Shown piece by piece: positions 8,306 through 16,652 of a stretch of DNA of 35,993 nucleotides. The notes beneath the pieces are model-generated. The model searched no databases and was not told the origin of the DNA. It saw only the letters and a program-made list of their open reading frames with translations. The stretch's first letter is position 1. The number at the start of each line of letters is the position of its first letter. A program made the translations under genes and the position numbers. The stretch covers positions 1 through 35,993 of the forward strand of contig JAAYAG010000109.1 in assembly GCA_012719495.1 (NCBI GenBank), given 5' to 3'. Source of the stretch: Bacteroidales bacterium (GTDB lineage Bacteria; Bacteroidota; Bacteroidia; Bacteroidales; Prolixibacteraceae).

Positions 8306-9880
8306 TTATTTCTTTCTGACGGGTTCAAAAATAGGTTCTTCGTTTCGTGTTTGTGAAATATGCATTTCGAATTCGGGGCTTGTTTCCGGGAAATCGGCTC
8401 GCACATGACCGCCTCTGCTTTCTTCCCGGATAAGGGCTGAACGGGCAATCAGGAAACTAATGTCGGCAATGTTGTTTATTTTTGAATGGTTATATTCATC
8501 GTCTTTGTTTCGGTATGCTTCGTGAATTTCTTTCAATCGTGTTACAGCATGTGTGAGCCCTTCATGGTTTCGGATCAAACAAACATTGTTCGACATGATG
8601 TCAGAAATTTCATTTTTTATTTCGAGGAATTCATCAACGTGGTTGTAGTTGTACACAATTGGAGTAGTTTCAGTCTTTTCTGTAGGTTCAGCAACAAAAC
8701 TTGCGGCATGGAAAGCTGCTCTTCTTGCAAATACAAGACATTCGAGTAATGAGTTACTGGCTAGCCGGTTGGCACCCATAACCCCAGTGGCAGCAACTTC
8801 GCCGCATGCCCAAAGCCCGGGTACGGTTGTTTCTCCGTTAAGCCCTGTTCGTATACCGCCAACCATGTAATGTGCAGCAGGAGCAATTGGAATTAAGTCT
8901 TGCGTAATGTCGATGCCTTTTTTCAATATTTCTTCATAAATAACTGAAAAGCGTTCTTTTATATAGTTTTTGTCAAGATGCTGAAGGGTGAGGTAGACAT
9001 TCTGAGTCTGGTCTTTTTTCATCTGGTTATATATGGCGCTTGCCACAGTATCTCGGGGGGCAAGTTCGGCCATTGGATGAATTTGTTGCATGAACCGTTT
9101 CCCGTTTTTATCGAGCAAGTAGGCACCTTCGCCCCGAATTGCCTCACTAAGTAGGAAGGCATCTTGCCCGGGAATCATCAGTGCAGTGGGATGGAATTGT
9201 ATGAATTCCATGTCGGTGAGTTTTGCTCCAGCGTTCCATGCCAGGGCAATTCCATCGCCAGTTGCTGTGTATGGGTTGGTGCTTCGCTGGAATAGTCGTG
9301 AAAGACCTCCTGTTGCAAGAATTACAACATTACTTTGAAAACACATTGTCGACATATCTTCGAAGCAAATGGCTTTTAGGCCACGGCATTTTCCGTCTTT
9401 TATAAATAATTCAACAGCTTTTGTTTTTTCGTATGCGATAATATTCGGGATTTCTTTAACTTTTTGTACCATGAAACGGGTCATGTCCCGCCCTGTAGAA
9501 GCTCCGCTGGCATGTAAAATCCTGCGTTTCGAATGGCCTCCCTCGAGCCCCATTACATAATCGCCGTTTTCTTTATCGAACTTCATGCCCATTTCAATTA
9601 ATTCAAGCACACGTTCACGGCCTTCGTTGACTAATATTTCCACAGCGTCATAATCGCAAAGACCACGCCCGGCAACTAATGTGTCATTTATGTGATCTGC
9701 AGCGGTGTCATCTGGGTGAAGTGCGGCAGCAATTCCTCCTTGGGCAAAATACGAATTGCTGACATCGAGGCCGGCTTTTGTAATAATGGCTACGCTACCA
9801 AACCTGGAAGCATAATACGCTGCTGTCAATCCGGCTAATCCGCTGCCAATTATTACAAAATCATGTTCCAGGTATTTCAC
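8306..9880 (-). CDS. nadB: L-aspartate oxidase
   Basis: FAD-dependent oxidation of L-aspartate to iminoaspartate, the first step of bacterial NAD synthesis. The N-terminus carries the dinucleotide-binding motif VIIGSGLAGLTAAYYASRFG. Further family segments are GHSKRRILHASGASTGRDM, FIQFHPTAL, RGEGAYLLDKNGKRF, a GEVAATGVMGANRLASNSL block and the C-terminal REESRGGHVRADFP. Length 524 is typical. The start is GTG at 9880 (first residues MKYLEHDF) with no nearby in-frame ATG. It heads a tight nadB-nadC-coaX unit; nadA is not in the window. A good promoter lies about 135 bases upstream. Confidence 0.96.
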   Translation of the reverse strand: MKYLEHDFVIIGSGLAGLTAAYYASRFGSVAIITKAGLDVSNSYFAQGGIAAALHPDDTAADHINDTLVAGRGLCDYDAVEILVNEGRERVLELIEMGMKFDKENGDYVMGLEGGHSKRRILHASGASTGRDMTRFMVQKVKEIPNIIAYEKTKAVELFIKDGKCRGLKAICFEDMSTMCFQSNVVILATGGLSRLFQRSTNPYTATGDGIALAWNAGAKLTDMEFIQFHPTALMIPGQDAFLLSEAIRGEGAYLLDKNGKRFMQQIHPMAELAPRDTVASAIYNQMKKDQTQNVYLTLQHLDKNYIKERFSVIYEEILKKGIDITQDLIPIAPAAHYMVGGIRTGLNGETTVPGLWACGEVAATGVMGANRLASNSLLECLVFARRAAFHAASFVAEPTEKTETTPIVYNYNHVDEFLEIKNEISDIMSNNVCLIRNHEGLTHAVTRLKEIHEAYRNKDDEYNHSKINNIADISFLIARSALIREESRGGHVRADFPETSPEFEMHISQTRNEEPIFEPVRKK

Positions 9881-10265
9881 TTTATTAATTTTTAGTTATT
9901 TAGAACAATCACAGTTCTATTCGAAAAACCTATGCTCTAGTTCCGTTCAGTATAAAAATGGAAATGTATGCATTTGGTTCGAAAAGTAAGTGACTGATTT
10001 TAAAAAATTGGTGCAAAATTAAGATTATTCACATTACACAAAATCATGTGTTGTTTTTTCAGTAAAAATACGAAGGTTTTACTTCGTTCTCTTTTTTTTT
10101 GGTGCAGTGGCTCTAACTGCATATTGTGTTGAATTATATTTGCTTTTCAGAGTTTTTAAACATTATATTGTATGGTTATGTTGAATGAATTATTTTTTTG
10201 CTTTTTATGTTGCTTTCAAAAAGGATAAATATTTAGATTAATTTTGAAAGGAAATTTCTAATACT
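9881..10265. other. Intergenic region between nadB and the Gfo/Idh/MocA gene
   Basis: A 385-base divergent intergenic stretch. It holds the nadB promoter candidate and leader on the minus strand. On the plus strand a TAATTTTG (10239-10246) could be the -7 box of the oxidoreductase gene, leaving a leader of about 13 bases, but I find no TTTG at the right distance. Apart from these it is AT-rich sequence with no ORF worth reporting. Confidence 0.5.
10014..10042 (-). promoter_or_regulatory. Candidate Bacteroidota promoter for nadB-nadC-coaX
   Basis: Read on the minus strand: TTTG (10042-10039), a 17-base spacer, then TAATTTTG (10021-10014), matching the -33/-7 consensus TTTG and TAnnTTTG. Transcription would start near 10008 and leave a leader of roughly 130 bases before the nadB GTG. 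I see no recognisable riboswitch in that leader. Confidence 0.6.
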
Positions 10266-11744
10266 ATGGGCGTAGAACAATCTGCTACTTCACGGCGTAA
10301 CTTTATAAAAACTGCAGCAACTAGTCTTGCCGCGATTACTATTTTACCTTCTCACGTTGTAGCGGGGTTAGGGCACAGGCCTCCTTCGTCGCGATTGTCC
10401 ATTGCTGCAATCGGCGTGGGAGGAGTGGGGTTTAAGAACCTCAATGCCATGAATGAAGAAAATATTGTTGCGTTATGTGATGTTGACAAAAGCTATGGGC
10501 TTAAAGCATTTCGGCGCTGGCCTGCGGCAGTGCGTTATGTCGATTTTCGTAAAATGTTCGAAGCTGAGAAAAATATTGATGCCGTTCTTATTGCTGCACC
10601 CGATCATATTCATGCCCATGCTGCCTGTGTGGCGATGAAACTGGGGAAACATGTTTTTGTACAGTCTCCGATGGGGCATTCAGTGCAGGAAATTAGGCGA
10701 ATGGCTCAGTTGTCTAAGTTGTATCCAATTGTAAGTCAGGTGGGAAATACCATTGCTTCTTCAGGTATTTCGCGTCGGGTTTCTGAAATAATTTGGAATG
10801 GTGATCTTGGAGAAATACGCGAAGTTGATGTTTGGAGCTCGGGTCCCGAATGGCCGCAAGGTTATCTCCCCGATACAAAAAAAACGAACGTGCCCGCAAC
10901 CCTCGATTGGGATCTTTTTCTTGGACCTGCTGAATTTATTCCATACAAAGAAAATTATACACCCTTCGGATGGCGTGCGTTTTGGTCCTTTGGTTCGGGG
11001 ACTTTGGGCAGCGAAGCTCCTTATTTACTTGAGCCTGTTTTTAGGGCTTTGAAATTAGGGGTGGCATCGGCTGTTGATGCTTCTTCTTCTTTTTATGATT
11101 TGTCAGTGGCTCCTGTTACTTCGAAGATTGTCTTTGAGTTTAATCGTCGCGATAATCTCCCTAAATTGTCATTGCCCCCGGTCTGCATTTCGTGGTATGA
11201 TGGTGGCTTAATGCCGAATTTACCCCGGGATGTTCCAGATGAATTGTCGTTGGTTGATTTTAAGTCGGGCATAATATTTAAAGGTAATGAAGGACTTCTC
11301 TTTGTAAATGTTTTCGATGAGAAGTTATTTCTTGTAAAAAACGGTAAAATTATTGAGAGCGAGGCGCCTCAAACCATTTTTAGGGTTGCTAGTTCGCAAC
11401 ATGGTCATGAAGCCGATTGGTTGAGAGCTTGTAAGGAACAAGAATCAAATAGGCTTGCCTGCTCTGCTTCGTTTGAAAGTCAACTTGCACTATCTGAAAC
11501 TATTTTAGTGGGGAATATGGCGCTCAGGCTTCAATCATTGAAACGAAAATTATATTGGGACACTCTTCGGTCGAAATTTTCGAATATTGGAGAGGATGAA
11601 CTTGTATCCATTTCATCTCCAGCTCGTTTTTCCATCGAAAATGCATTTCCTGTTTACAATAAACAAATGCAACAATATAATGCTACCCAGTTAGTTGAAC
11701 AGTGGGTAAACCCTACTTATCGTGAAGGGTGGAATTTGGTCTAA
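10266..11744 (+). CDS. Tat-exported Gfo/Idh/MocA-family protein with degenerate active site
   Basis: Resembles the large Bacteroidota family of Tat-secreted Gfo/Idh/MocA oxidoreductases of about 450-490 residues. A twin-arginine signal is present (SRRNFIK, residues 9-15), followed by the nucleotide-binding loop AIGVGGVGFKN, IDAVLIAAPDHIHAHAACVAMKLGKHV, the family WPQGYLPDT and LDWDLFLGPAEFIPY blocks, and the usual end YREGW. Catalytic positions are altered. The motif that normally reads QKPLTH is QSPMGH (Ser134 in place of the Lys). The block that normally reads like WWDFGTGALGDMxCHxLDP is FWSFGSGTLGSEAPYLLEP, so Asp and His are replaced by Ser249 and Tyr253. It is probably not an active dehydrogenase of the usual kind. 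The 3' end overlaps ndk by 4 bases. Confidence 0.85.
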   Translation: MGVEQSATSRRNFIKTAATSLAAITILPSHVVAGLGHRPPSSRLSIAAIGVGGVGFKNLNAMNEENIVALCDVDKSYGLKAFRRWPAAVRYVDFRKMFEAEKNIDAVLIAAPDHIHAHAACVAMKLGKHVFVQSPMGHSVQEIRRMAQLSKLYPIVSQVGNTIASSGISRRVSEIIWNGDLGEIREVDVWSSGPEWPQGYLPDTKKTNVPATLDWDLFLGPAEFIPYKENYTPFGWRAFWSFGSGTLGSEAPYLLEPVFRALKLGVASAVDASSSFYDLSVAPVTSKIVFEFNRRDNLPKLSLPPVCISWYDGGLMPNLPRDVPDELSLVDFKSGIIFKGNEGLLFVNVFDEKLFLVKNGKIIESEAPQTIFRVASSQHGHEADWLRACKEQESNRLACSASFESQLALSETILVGNMALRLQSLKRKLYWDTLRSKFSNIGEDELVSISSPARFSIENAFPVYNKQMQQYNATQLVEQWVNPTYREGWNLV

Positions 11745-12166
11745 TCGAAGAAAAGCTCCTCTTCTGTAAAAAAGATTGACATTTCACGTTGGGCACTTTC
11801 ATTGCTGTCAGAGCCATGAACTGCATTCGCTTCTTTTGAATCGGCAAACATTTTTCTTAAAGTTCCAAACTGTGCTTTTGCCGGATCAGTTGCTCCAATC
11901 ATTTCCCGGAAATCGGCAATGGCATTTTCTTTCTGAAGGACAGCAACAACAACTGGTCCTGAAGTCATATAACTTAACAAACTTTCGAAGAATGGTTTTG
12001 TTTCGTGCTCGGCATAGAACTCTTTAGCTTTTTCGCGGTTCATGCGAGTAAGTTTCATCGCCTTGATTTTAAAACCGTTCCTGTTGAAAATTTCAATAAT
12101 GGGGCCAAGATAATTTTTTTCGAAAGCGGTAGGCTTAACAATCGTAAAAGTTAAATCAGTTCTCAT
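11741..12166 (-). CDS. ndk: Nucleoside diphosphate kinase
   Basis: Transfers the gamma-phosphate between nucleoside triphosphates and diphosphates through a phosphohistidine. The catalytic block ANAVHGSDSNESAQREMSIFF contains the active-site His and the GSDS/E signature. The N-terminal TFTIVKPTAF holds the conserved Lys, and MTSGPVVVAVLQ and MIGATDPAKAQFGTLR are family segments. Length 141 is standard. It is a single-gene unit whose stop overlaps the convergent Gfo/Idh/MocA gene by 4 bases. Confidence 0.97.
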   Translation of the reverse strand: MRTDLTFTIVKPTAFEKNYLGPIIEIFNRNGFKIKAMKLTRMNREKAKEFYAEHETKPFFESLLSYMTSGPVVVAVLQKENAIADFREMIGATDPAKAQFGTLRKMFADSKEANAVHGSDSNESAQREMSIFFTEEELFFD

Positions 12167-12221
12167 GTTATTTTATCTGTTAATTAATTATGGTTTTTAC
12201 CATTCGTGAAGATGAAATTTT

Positions 12222-12229
12222 ATCTTTGT
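12222..12229 (+). promoter_or_regulatory. Candidate -7 box for the DHH phosphoesterase gene
   Basis: TATCTTTG matches TAnnTTTG exactly and lies 43 bases before the start codon. The upstream element is poor (no TTTG at 17-19 bases), so this is a partial match only. Confidence 0.4.
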
Positions 12230-12271
12230 TTTTGAAAATATTCCCGGTAAAAAATTTGATTTGTTAAAGTA

Positions 12272-13309
12272 ATGAGTGTTAAAATTGAAAATCCGCTTAT
12301 TGATTCCTTCAGACAAATTGTTGAATCTTCAAAAAAATCGATTATTGTTTCGCATGTTAACCCCGATGGCGATGCCATTGGTTCATGCCTTGCCCTCCGC
12401 GGCGTGTTGAATAATATGGGGCGCGAGGCTCATGTTGTTATTCCAAACGAAACTCCCGAATTTTTACAATGGCTGGATGGTCTCGATTCTGTTATCGATT
12501 ATGAGAAGAATCCCGCTATTGCTGATGATTACTTTAAAAATGCCGACACCCTGTTTTGTCTCGATTTCAATGACTTTGAGCGCTCAGAAGGGATGAAGGA
12601 ATTACTGGCTGCTTTTGGTGGTAAGCGGGTTTTAATCGACCATCATCCGGGGCCAGTAGCCCAATGTGATGTGCTTATTTCATTTACAGCTGTATCTTCT
12701 ACCTGCGAATTGCTTTTCAAGGTTATCGAAGAGGCTGGACTTTCCAAATACATCGATAAAAGTTGTGCCGATGCTATTTTTGTTGGCATGATGACAGATA
12801 CTGGAAATTTCAGCTATAATGCATCCGACCCGGAAACCTACCATATAATTGCTAAGTTGCTCGAGATAGGAATCGACAAAGATTTGATACACTCTAATGT
12901 TTATCATACCTTCTCTGAAGATAGGTGGCGGTTGATCGGGCATTCGTTGAAAGACAAAATGATAATTCTACCAGAATTTCGCACTGGGTACATCAGTTTG
13001 AGCAAAAGAGAACTTGAACAATTCCATTATCAGCCGGGGGATACCGAAGGTTTGGTAAATTACCCGCTTAGTGTTAAGGGGATTGTTTTTTGCGTGCTAT
13101 TTCTCGAAAAAGATGACCATGTAAAAATGTCGTTCCGTTCGAAAGGCAGTTTTTCTACGAATGATTTTTCCAGAAAGTATTTCAATGGTGGGGGACACAT
13201 TAATGCTTCAGGCGGAAGTACTAAGCTTTCGATGGATGAAGCAATCAAATTCTTTGAAAGTTTGTTGCCTCAGTATCGTAACGAGTTGATGGATTGTTTC
13301 CCGGGTTAA
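12272..13309 (+). CDS. NrnA-type DHH phosphoesterase (nanoRNase/pAp phosphatase)
   Basis: Predicted cytoplasmic enzyme that degrades very short RNAs and/or dephosphorylates 3'-phosphoadenosine-5'-phosphate. All DHH-DHHA1 motifs are intact: SHVNPDGDAIGSCLAL, CLDFNDFER, the DHH triad in LIDHHPGP, MMTDTGNFSY, and the DHHA1 substrate loop GGGHINASGG near the C-terminus. At 345 residues it is slightly longer than Bacillus NrnA. RNA versus pAp preference cannot be read from sequence. Confidence 0.92.
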   Translation: MSVKIENPLIDSFRQIVESSKKSIIVSHVNPDGDAIGSCLALRGVLNNMGREAHVVIPNETPEFLQWLDGLDSVIDYEKNPAIADDYFKNADTLFCLDFNDFERSEGMKELLAAFGGKRVLIDHHPGPVAQCDVLISFTAVSSTCELLFKVIEEAGLSKYIDKSCADAIFVGMMTDTGNFSYNASDPETYHIIAKLLEIGIDKDLIHSNVYHTFSEDRWRLIGHSLKDKMIILPEFRTGYISLSKRELEQFHYQPGDTEGLVNYPLSVKGIVFCVLFLEKDDHVKMSFRSKGSFSTNDFSRKYFNGGGHINASGGSTKLSMDEAIKFFESLLPQYRNELMDCFPG

Positions 13310-13382
13310 GTGTCGTGCTTTTTTTCATTTTAAATTGATTACGGCTTTCGTTTTACCATAATTATAAATCAAAAAAATCAGC

Positions 13383-14474
13383 ATGAACCGAATCGACCTG
13401 CTTAAGAAGCTATTGCCTGGTTTTATCCCGTTGTTTGTTTTTATTGCTGCCGACGAAATTTGGGGTACGCGTGTCGGTTTGATTGTAGCTGTGCTTACCG
13501 GGGTCGCCGAATTACTTTACACTTTTATAAAAGAGCGGCGGTTCGATAAATTTGTACTGCTCGATACTGGCTTGCTGGTTGTCTTAGGTGGCGTATCTGT
13601 TGCATTTGACAACGAGATTTTTTTCAAAGTTAAACCGGCGATCATTGAGTCTATTTTGTGCATAATCCTTGCAATATCCGCGTATACTCCGCTCGATATA
13701 ATTGGAGGAATGACCCGTCGTTACATGAAAGGTGTTGAAATGGACGAAGCCGTTTTGTCGAAATTCAAGCAAACCTTGAAGAGCATGTTTTTCATTTTTA
13801 CATTCCACACCCTTTTAATTGTTTATGCAGCTTTTTATATGTCGAAAGAAGCTTGGGCTTTTATTAGTGGTGGCCTGTTTTATCTTGTTTTTGCTGTTTA
13901 TTTTTTATACGAATTTTGGCAAATACGGAAAAAGAAGAAGCAGCTTGGTGGCATGCCGATTGTAAAATACGAAGATGAAGAGTGGCTTCCGGTTATTGAT
14001 GACGAAGGAAAAGTGATTGGCAAAGTCTTGCGCTCTGAATGTCATAGTGGCTCCAAAATTTTGCACCCTGTGGTTCATCTGCATGTCATGAATCCACGTA
14101 AGCTTTTGTATTTGCAGAAACGGCCCGAGACTAAACTTATCCAGCCAGGGAAATGGGATACTGCCGTTGGTGGGCACATCGCTTTTGGCGAAGATGTGAA
14201 AACTGCCCTTCAGCGTGAGGCTTATGAAGAAATCGGACTGAAGGATTTTTCGGCAAAACCAATCGGTAATTATTTGTTTGAAAGTGATATAGAACGTGAA
14301 ATGGTCTATTCGTTTGTAAGTTACGATTATAAGAGCATCAACTTACATTCCGACGAAGTTACTGAAGGAAAGTTCTGGAGCCAAAAACAAATTGAGCAAA
14401 ATCTGGGGAAAGGGGTGTTCACACCAAATTTTGAACTTGAATATGTTAATCAATTGAGAGATAGATTATTTTAA
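13383..14474 (+). CDS. Membrane fusion: YciB/septation-protein-A-like domain plus Nudix hydrolase
   Basis: Residues 1 to about 182 form a membrane domain with about five or six helices resembling YciB/IspA of proteobacteria (KKLLPGFIPLFVFIAADEIWG, LLVVLGGVSVAFDNEIFFKVKP). A charged linker (RKKKKQLGG) leads to a Nudix domain (about 195-363). Its Nudix box is complete: Gly264, Glu270, Arg278, Glu279, Glu282, Glu283, Gly285 (GGHIAFGEDVKTALQREAYE then EIGL). The segment before the box (DDEGKVIGKVLRSECH, LHPVVHLHV) resembles YfcD and isopentenyl-diphosphate isomerase-like Nudix proteins. The Nudix part is expected in the cytoplasm. The substrate is unknown. The 3' end overlaps the next convergent gene by 4 bases. 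Confidence 0.82.
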   Translation: MNRIDLLKKLLPGFIPLFVFIAADEIWGTRVGLIVAVLTGVAELLYTFIKERRFDKFVLLDTGLLVVLGGVSVAFDNEIFFKVKPAIIESILCIILAISAYTPLDIIGGMTRRYMKGVEMDEAVLSKFKQTLKSMFFIFTFHTLLIVYAAFYMSKEAWAFISGGLFYLVFAVYFLYEFWQIRKKKKQLGGMPIVKYEDEEWLPVIDDEGKVIGKVLRSECHSGSKILHPVVHLHVMNPRKLLYLQKRPETKLIQPGKWDTAVGGHIAFGEDVKTALQREAYEEIGLKDFSAKPIGNYLFESDIEREMVYSFVSYDYKSINLHSDEVTEGKFWSQKQIEQNLGKGVFTPNFELEYVNQLRDRLF

Positions 14475-16570
14475 TATCGGCTCAGCATTTGTTCAAATTT
14501 TTCGTAGCCTTTCATTCCAAGCGACTTTGCTTTTTCAAGTGTTGCTTTTGCTTTTTCATATTCTCCCATGTAGAATAACGTAATCGATTGGTTATACCAT
14601 GCCTGGTTAAAATCTGATTTCAGGTCGGTTGTTTTCTTAAAATCGGCAAGTGCTTCAGCGTAATTGTGCGTTTCGAAAAGCATTAATCCTCTGTTAAAGA
14701 AAAGATAAGGCTCATCGGGCATCTCTTTAATTCCTTGATTATATGCGTCAAATGCTTCGTTTAATTTATTTTTCCTTTTAAGGTAAATTGCTTTTTCGAT
14801 GTAAACATTGGCATTTTTCTCATTTACCAACAATGCTGTTTCCAGGTTTTTAAGGTACTGTTCGCTCTCTCTGCTAATATTCAGATCGATTCCTAAAACA
14901 TAAGCTTTTTCATCGTATCCAAATTCTTTAATCATGCTGAGGCAACCCGGAACTTTAAAAGTTAAGTAAGTGAGCGTATTCTTGATAGTGGTAATGGTTT
15001 GTTTTGTTTTCATTTTGGGATTGACCCTAAAGCTTTCGAGAATAACGTGTGTTGCCTTTTTCTCTTTTATCATGTTGTAAATCGAATCGGCATTGTTATA
15101 TTCCAGTCTGAAAATACCGTTAAAAATATCTTTCCCATCACTGGCCAACCACGACATTTCTGGTTTTCGGCACAAAACAACTGCGTTCGACGGCAGGTTT
15201 TTTCCAGCCCATTCACTGGCTTGCATGTAATTTTGCCAGTCCGGGGTGTACGAACCAAACTCTCCCTGATTGTTTTTGCGCGCCTCAAATTTTTTTACAA
15301 TTTGTGAACTGGTCTGGAAAATATTCATGGAAAGAATTACGCCCGTAAACAGAATGAATAGAAACTGGAACTTTTTTATTTTGTCCTGATTTAGAATCTT
15401 GTATAATGCAAATGCAACAAAGCCAATAAGGAACGGGAAATATATCATTATAAGCCGGTCTTGGTCCCATATTTTCTGTAACACGAAAAACGAAGACCCA
15501 ATTAATGCTGCAACTGATAAGACCGCGTGAGTGAGTTTTTTACTTTTTACTAAAAGATAAATAGCTGCAAACAAGAGAATTGCTATAACAATAACTGTAA
15601 TGACCGTATTCGACTTTGAATAATCAGCATTGAAAAAGCCAGTCATTTTCATTAAATGCTTCGAAAGGTATAATTCAGAATTATCCCAGAAGCGTTGGAA
15701 GAAACCCATAAGATTCTCTTTGCCTGCACTTTCTTTGTATGGATTTTTTAGCAGCAAGGCTTCAAGTTGATCTTCGAAACCAACTTTCTGCGTGTTCCAA
15801 ATTATTTTCTTCAGAAATGACAGCACAAGATGGAAGCCCACAGAGGCCGAAAGGAAAATTGCACCATGTTTGTATTGTTTGCCTAAAATCAAAACTATAA
15901 GCGAAGTAGCAATTAATATCCCTGCAACTGTTTTCGTTAAAAATAGCAGATAGGCAAAAATGCCTAAGCCCAAATAGTATTTCCATTGTTTTGCAGGTTC
16001 AATTTTATTTTCTCTGGTTTTTTCCACTATTTCAGTGAAATAAAACAGAAACATTGCCATGAAAAAGAGGAAAAACGATTCGGAGTATGTGGTACTGGCA
16101 TAGCTGCACAGTAGATATGTAATTGAACTGGTAATGGTTACAAATGCAGTGACGGTATGGTTTGTATACTTCTTAAAAAAGCGATTGACAAAAAAAATGG
16201 CACCCAAATTGAAAAGGACTGAGGTGAACTTTAAAATTGTCACATTGACGCCAAAAATCAAAATAAAAAATGAAAGAACGATGCTGTAAAAAGGGCTGTG
16301 CCATGCTGGATAGCTATTCTCTTTAATAAAATCGTAAGCAAACTTTATGTATCCCGAGTCGTCGCCACCAATAGAAACATCGCGGTTGAACAGCAGAAGA
16401 GATATGATAAACGAAATTGATAATGAAAATATTAAGATCCATTTGGATTTTGACTGAAAAAAGATCTCCAGATTGTCGAGTAAATTTGTTTCCTTTTTGA
16501 GCCTTTTCATAGTATTGTCAGGTAATAAGTTGTTGTCTAACTGTTTTTTTAGAGGTGTAAATATAGCCAT
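14471..16570 (-). CDS. GT39/PMT-type membrane glycosyltransferase with C-terminal TPRs
   Basis: Polytopic membrane protein with the architecture of GT-C glycosyltransferases that use lipid-linked sugars. After a first helix, an acidic pair sits in the first periplasmic loop (GGDDSGY, Asp70-Asp71), followed by HSPFYSIVLSFFILIFG, as in the ArnT/PMT family. About ten further helices reach to around residue 420, and a soluble periplasmic region follows. The last 110 or so residues form about three TPRs (AIYLKRKNKLNEAFDAYNQG, RGLMLFETHNYAEALADFKK, YNQSITLFYMGEYEKAKATL). Acceptor and sugar are unknown. An internal Met at residue 21 is an alternative start. Confidence 0.78.
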   Translation of the reverse strand: MAIFTPLKKQLDNNLLPDNTMKRLKKETNLLDNLEIFFQSKSKWILIFSLSISFIISLLLFNRDVSIGGDDSGYIKFAYDFIKENSYPAWHSPFYSIVLSFFILIFGVNVTILKFTSVLFNLGAIFFVNRFFKKYTNHTVTAFVTITSSITYLLCSYASTTYSESFFLFFMAMFLFYFTEIVEKTRENKIEPAKQWKYYLGLGIFAYLLFLTKTVAGILIATSLIVLILGKQYKHGAIFLSASVGFHLVLSFLKKIIWNTQKVGFEDQLEALLLKNPYKESAGKENLMGFFQRFWDNSELYLSKHLMKMTGFFNADYSKSNTVITVIVIAILLFAAIYLLVKSKKLTHAVLSVAALIGSSFFVLQKIWDQDRLIMIYFPFLIGFVAFALYKILNQDKIKKFQFLFILFTGVILSMNIFQTSSQIVKKFEARKNNQGEFGSYTPDWQNYMQASEWAGKNLPSNAVVLCRKPEMSWLASDGKDIFNGIFRLEYNNADSIYNMIKEKKATHVILESFRVNPKMKTKQTITTIKNTLTYLTFKVPGCLSMIKEFGYDEKAYVLGIDLNISRESEQYLKNLETALLVNEKNANVYIEKAIYLKRKNKLNEAFDAYNQGIKEMPDEPYLFFNRGLMLFETHNYAEALADFKKTTDLKSDFNQAWYNQSITLFYMGEYEKAKATLEKAKSLGMKGYEKFEQMLSRY

Positions 16571-16652
16571 ATTTTGTATGATACGACGAAATATTCAATA
16601 CGTATTTTTTAGGGGTATTGCCAAATATTTTTTGTTAGTATCAGGTTGTCAG

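Noticed and set aside
8305-8448. Longer nadC frame
   Set aside because: The extra 48 codons lie inside nadB and the family N-terminus begins at MDKELL (8304).
9881-10010. Riboswitch or NAD-responsive leader before nadB
   Set aside because: The leader is long enough, but I could not find a known riboswitch core or a convincing stable fold, so it is only mentioned as a possibility.
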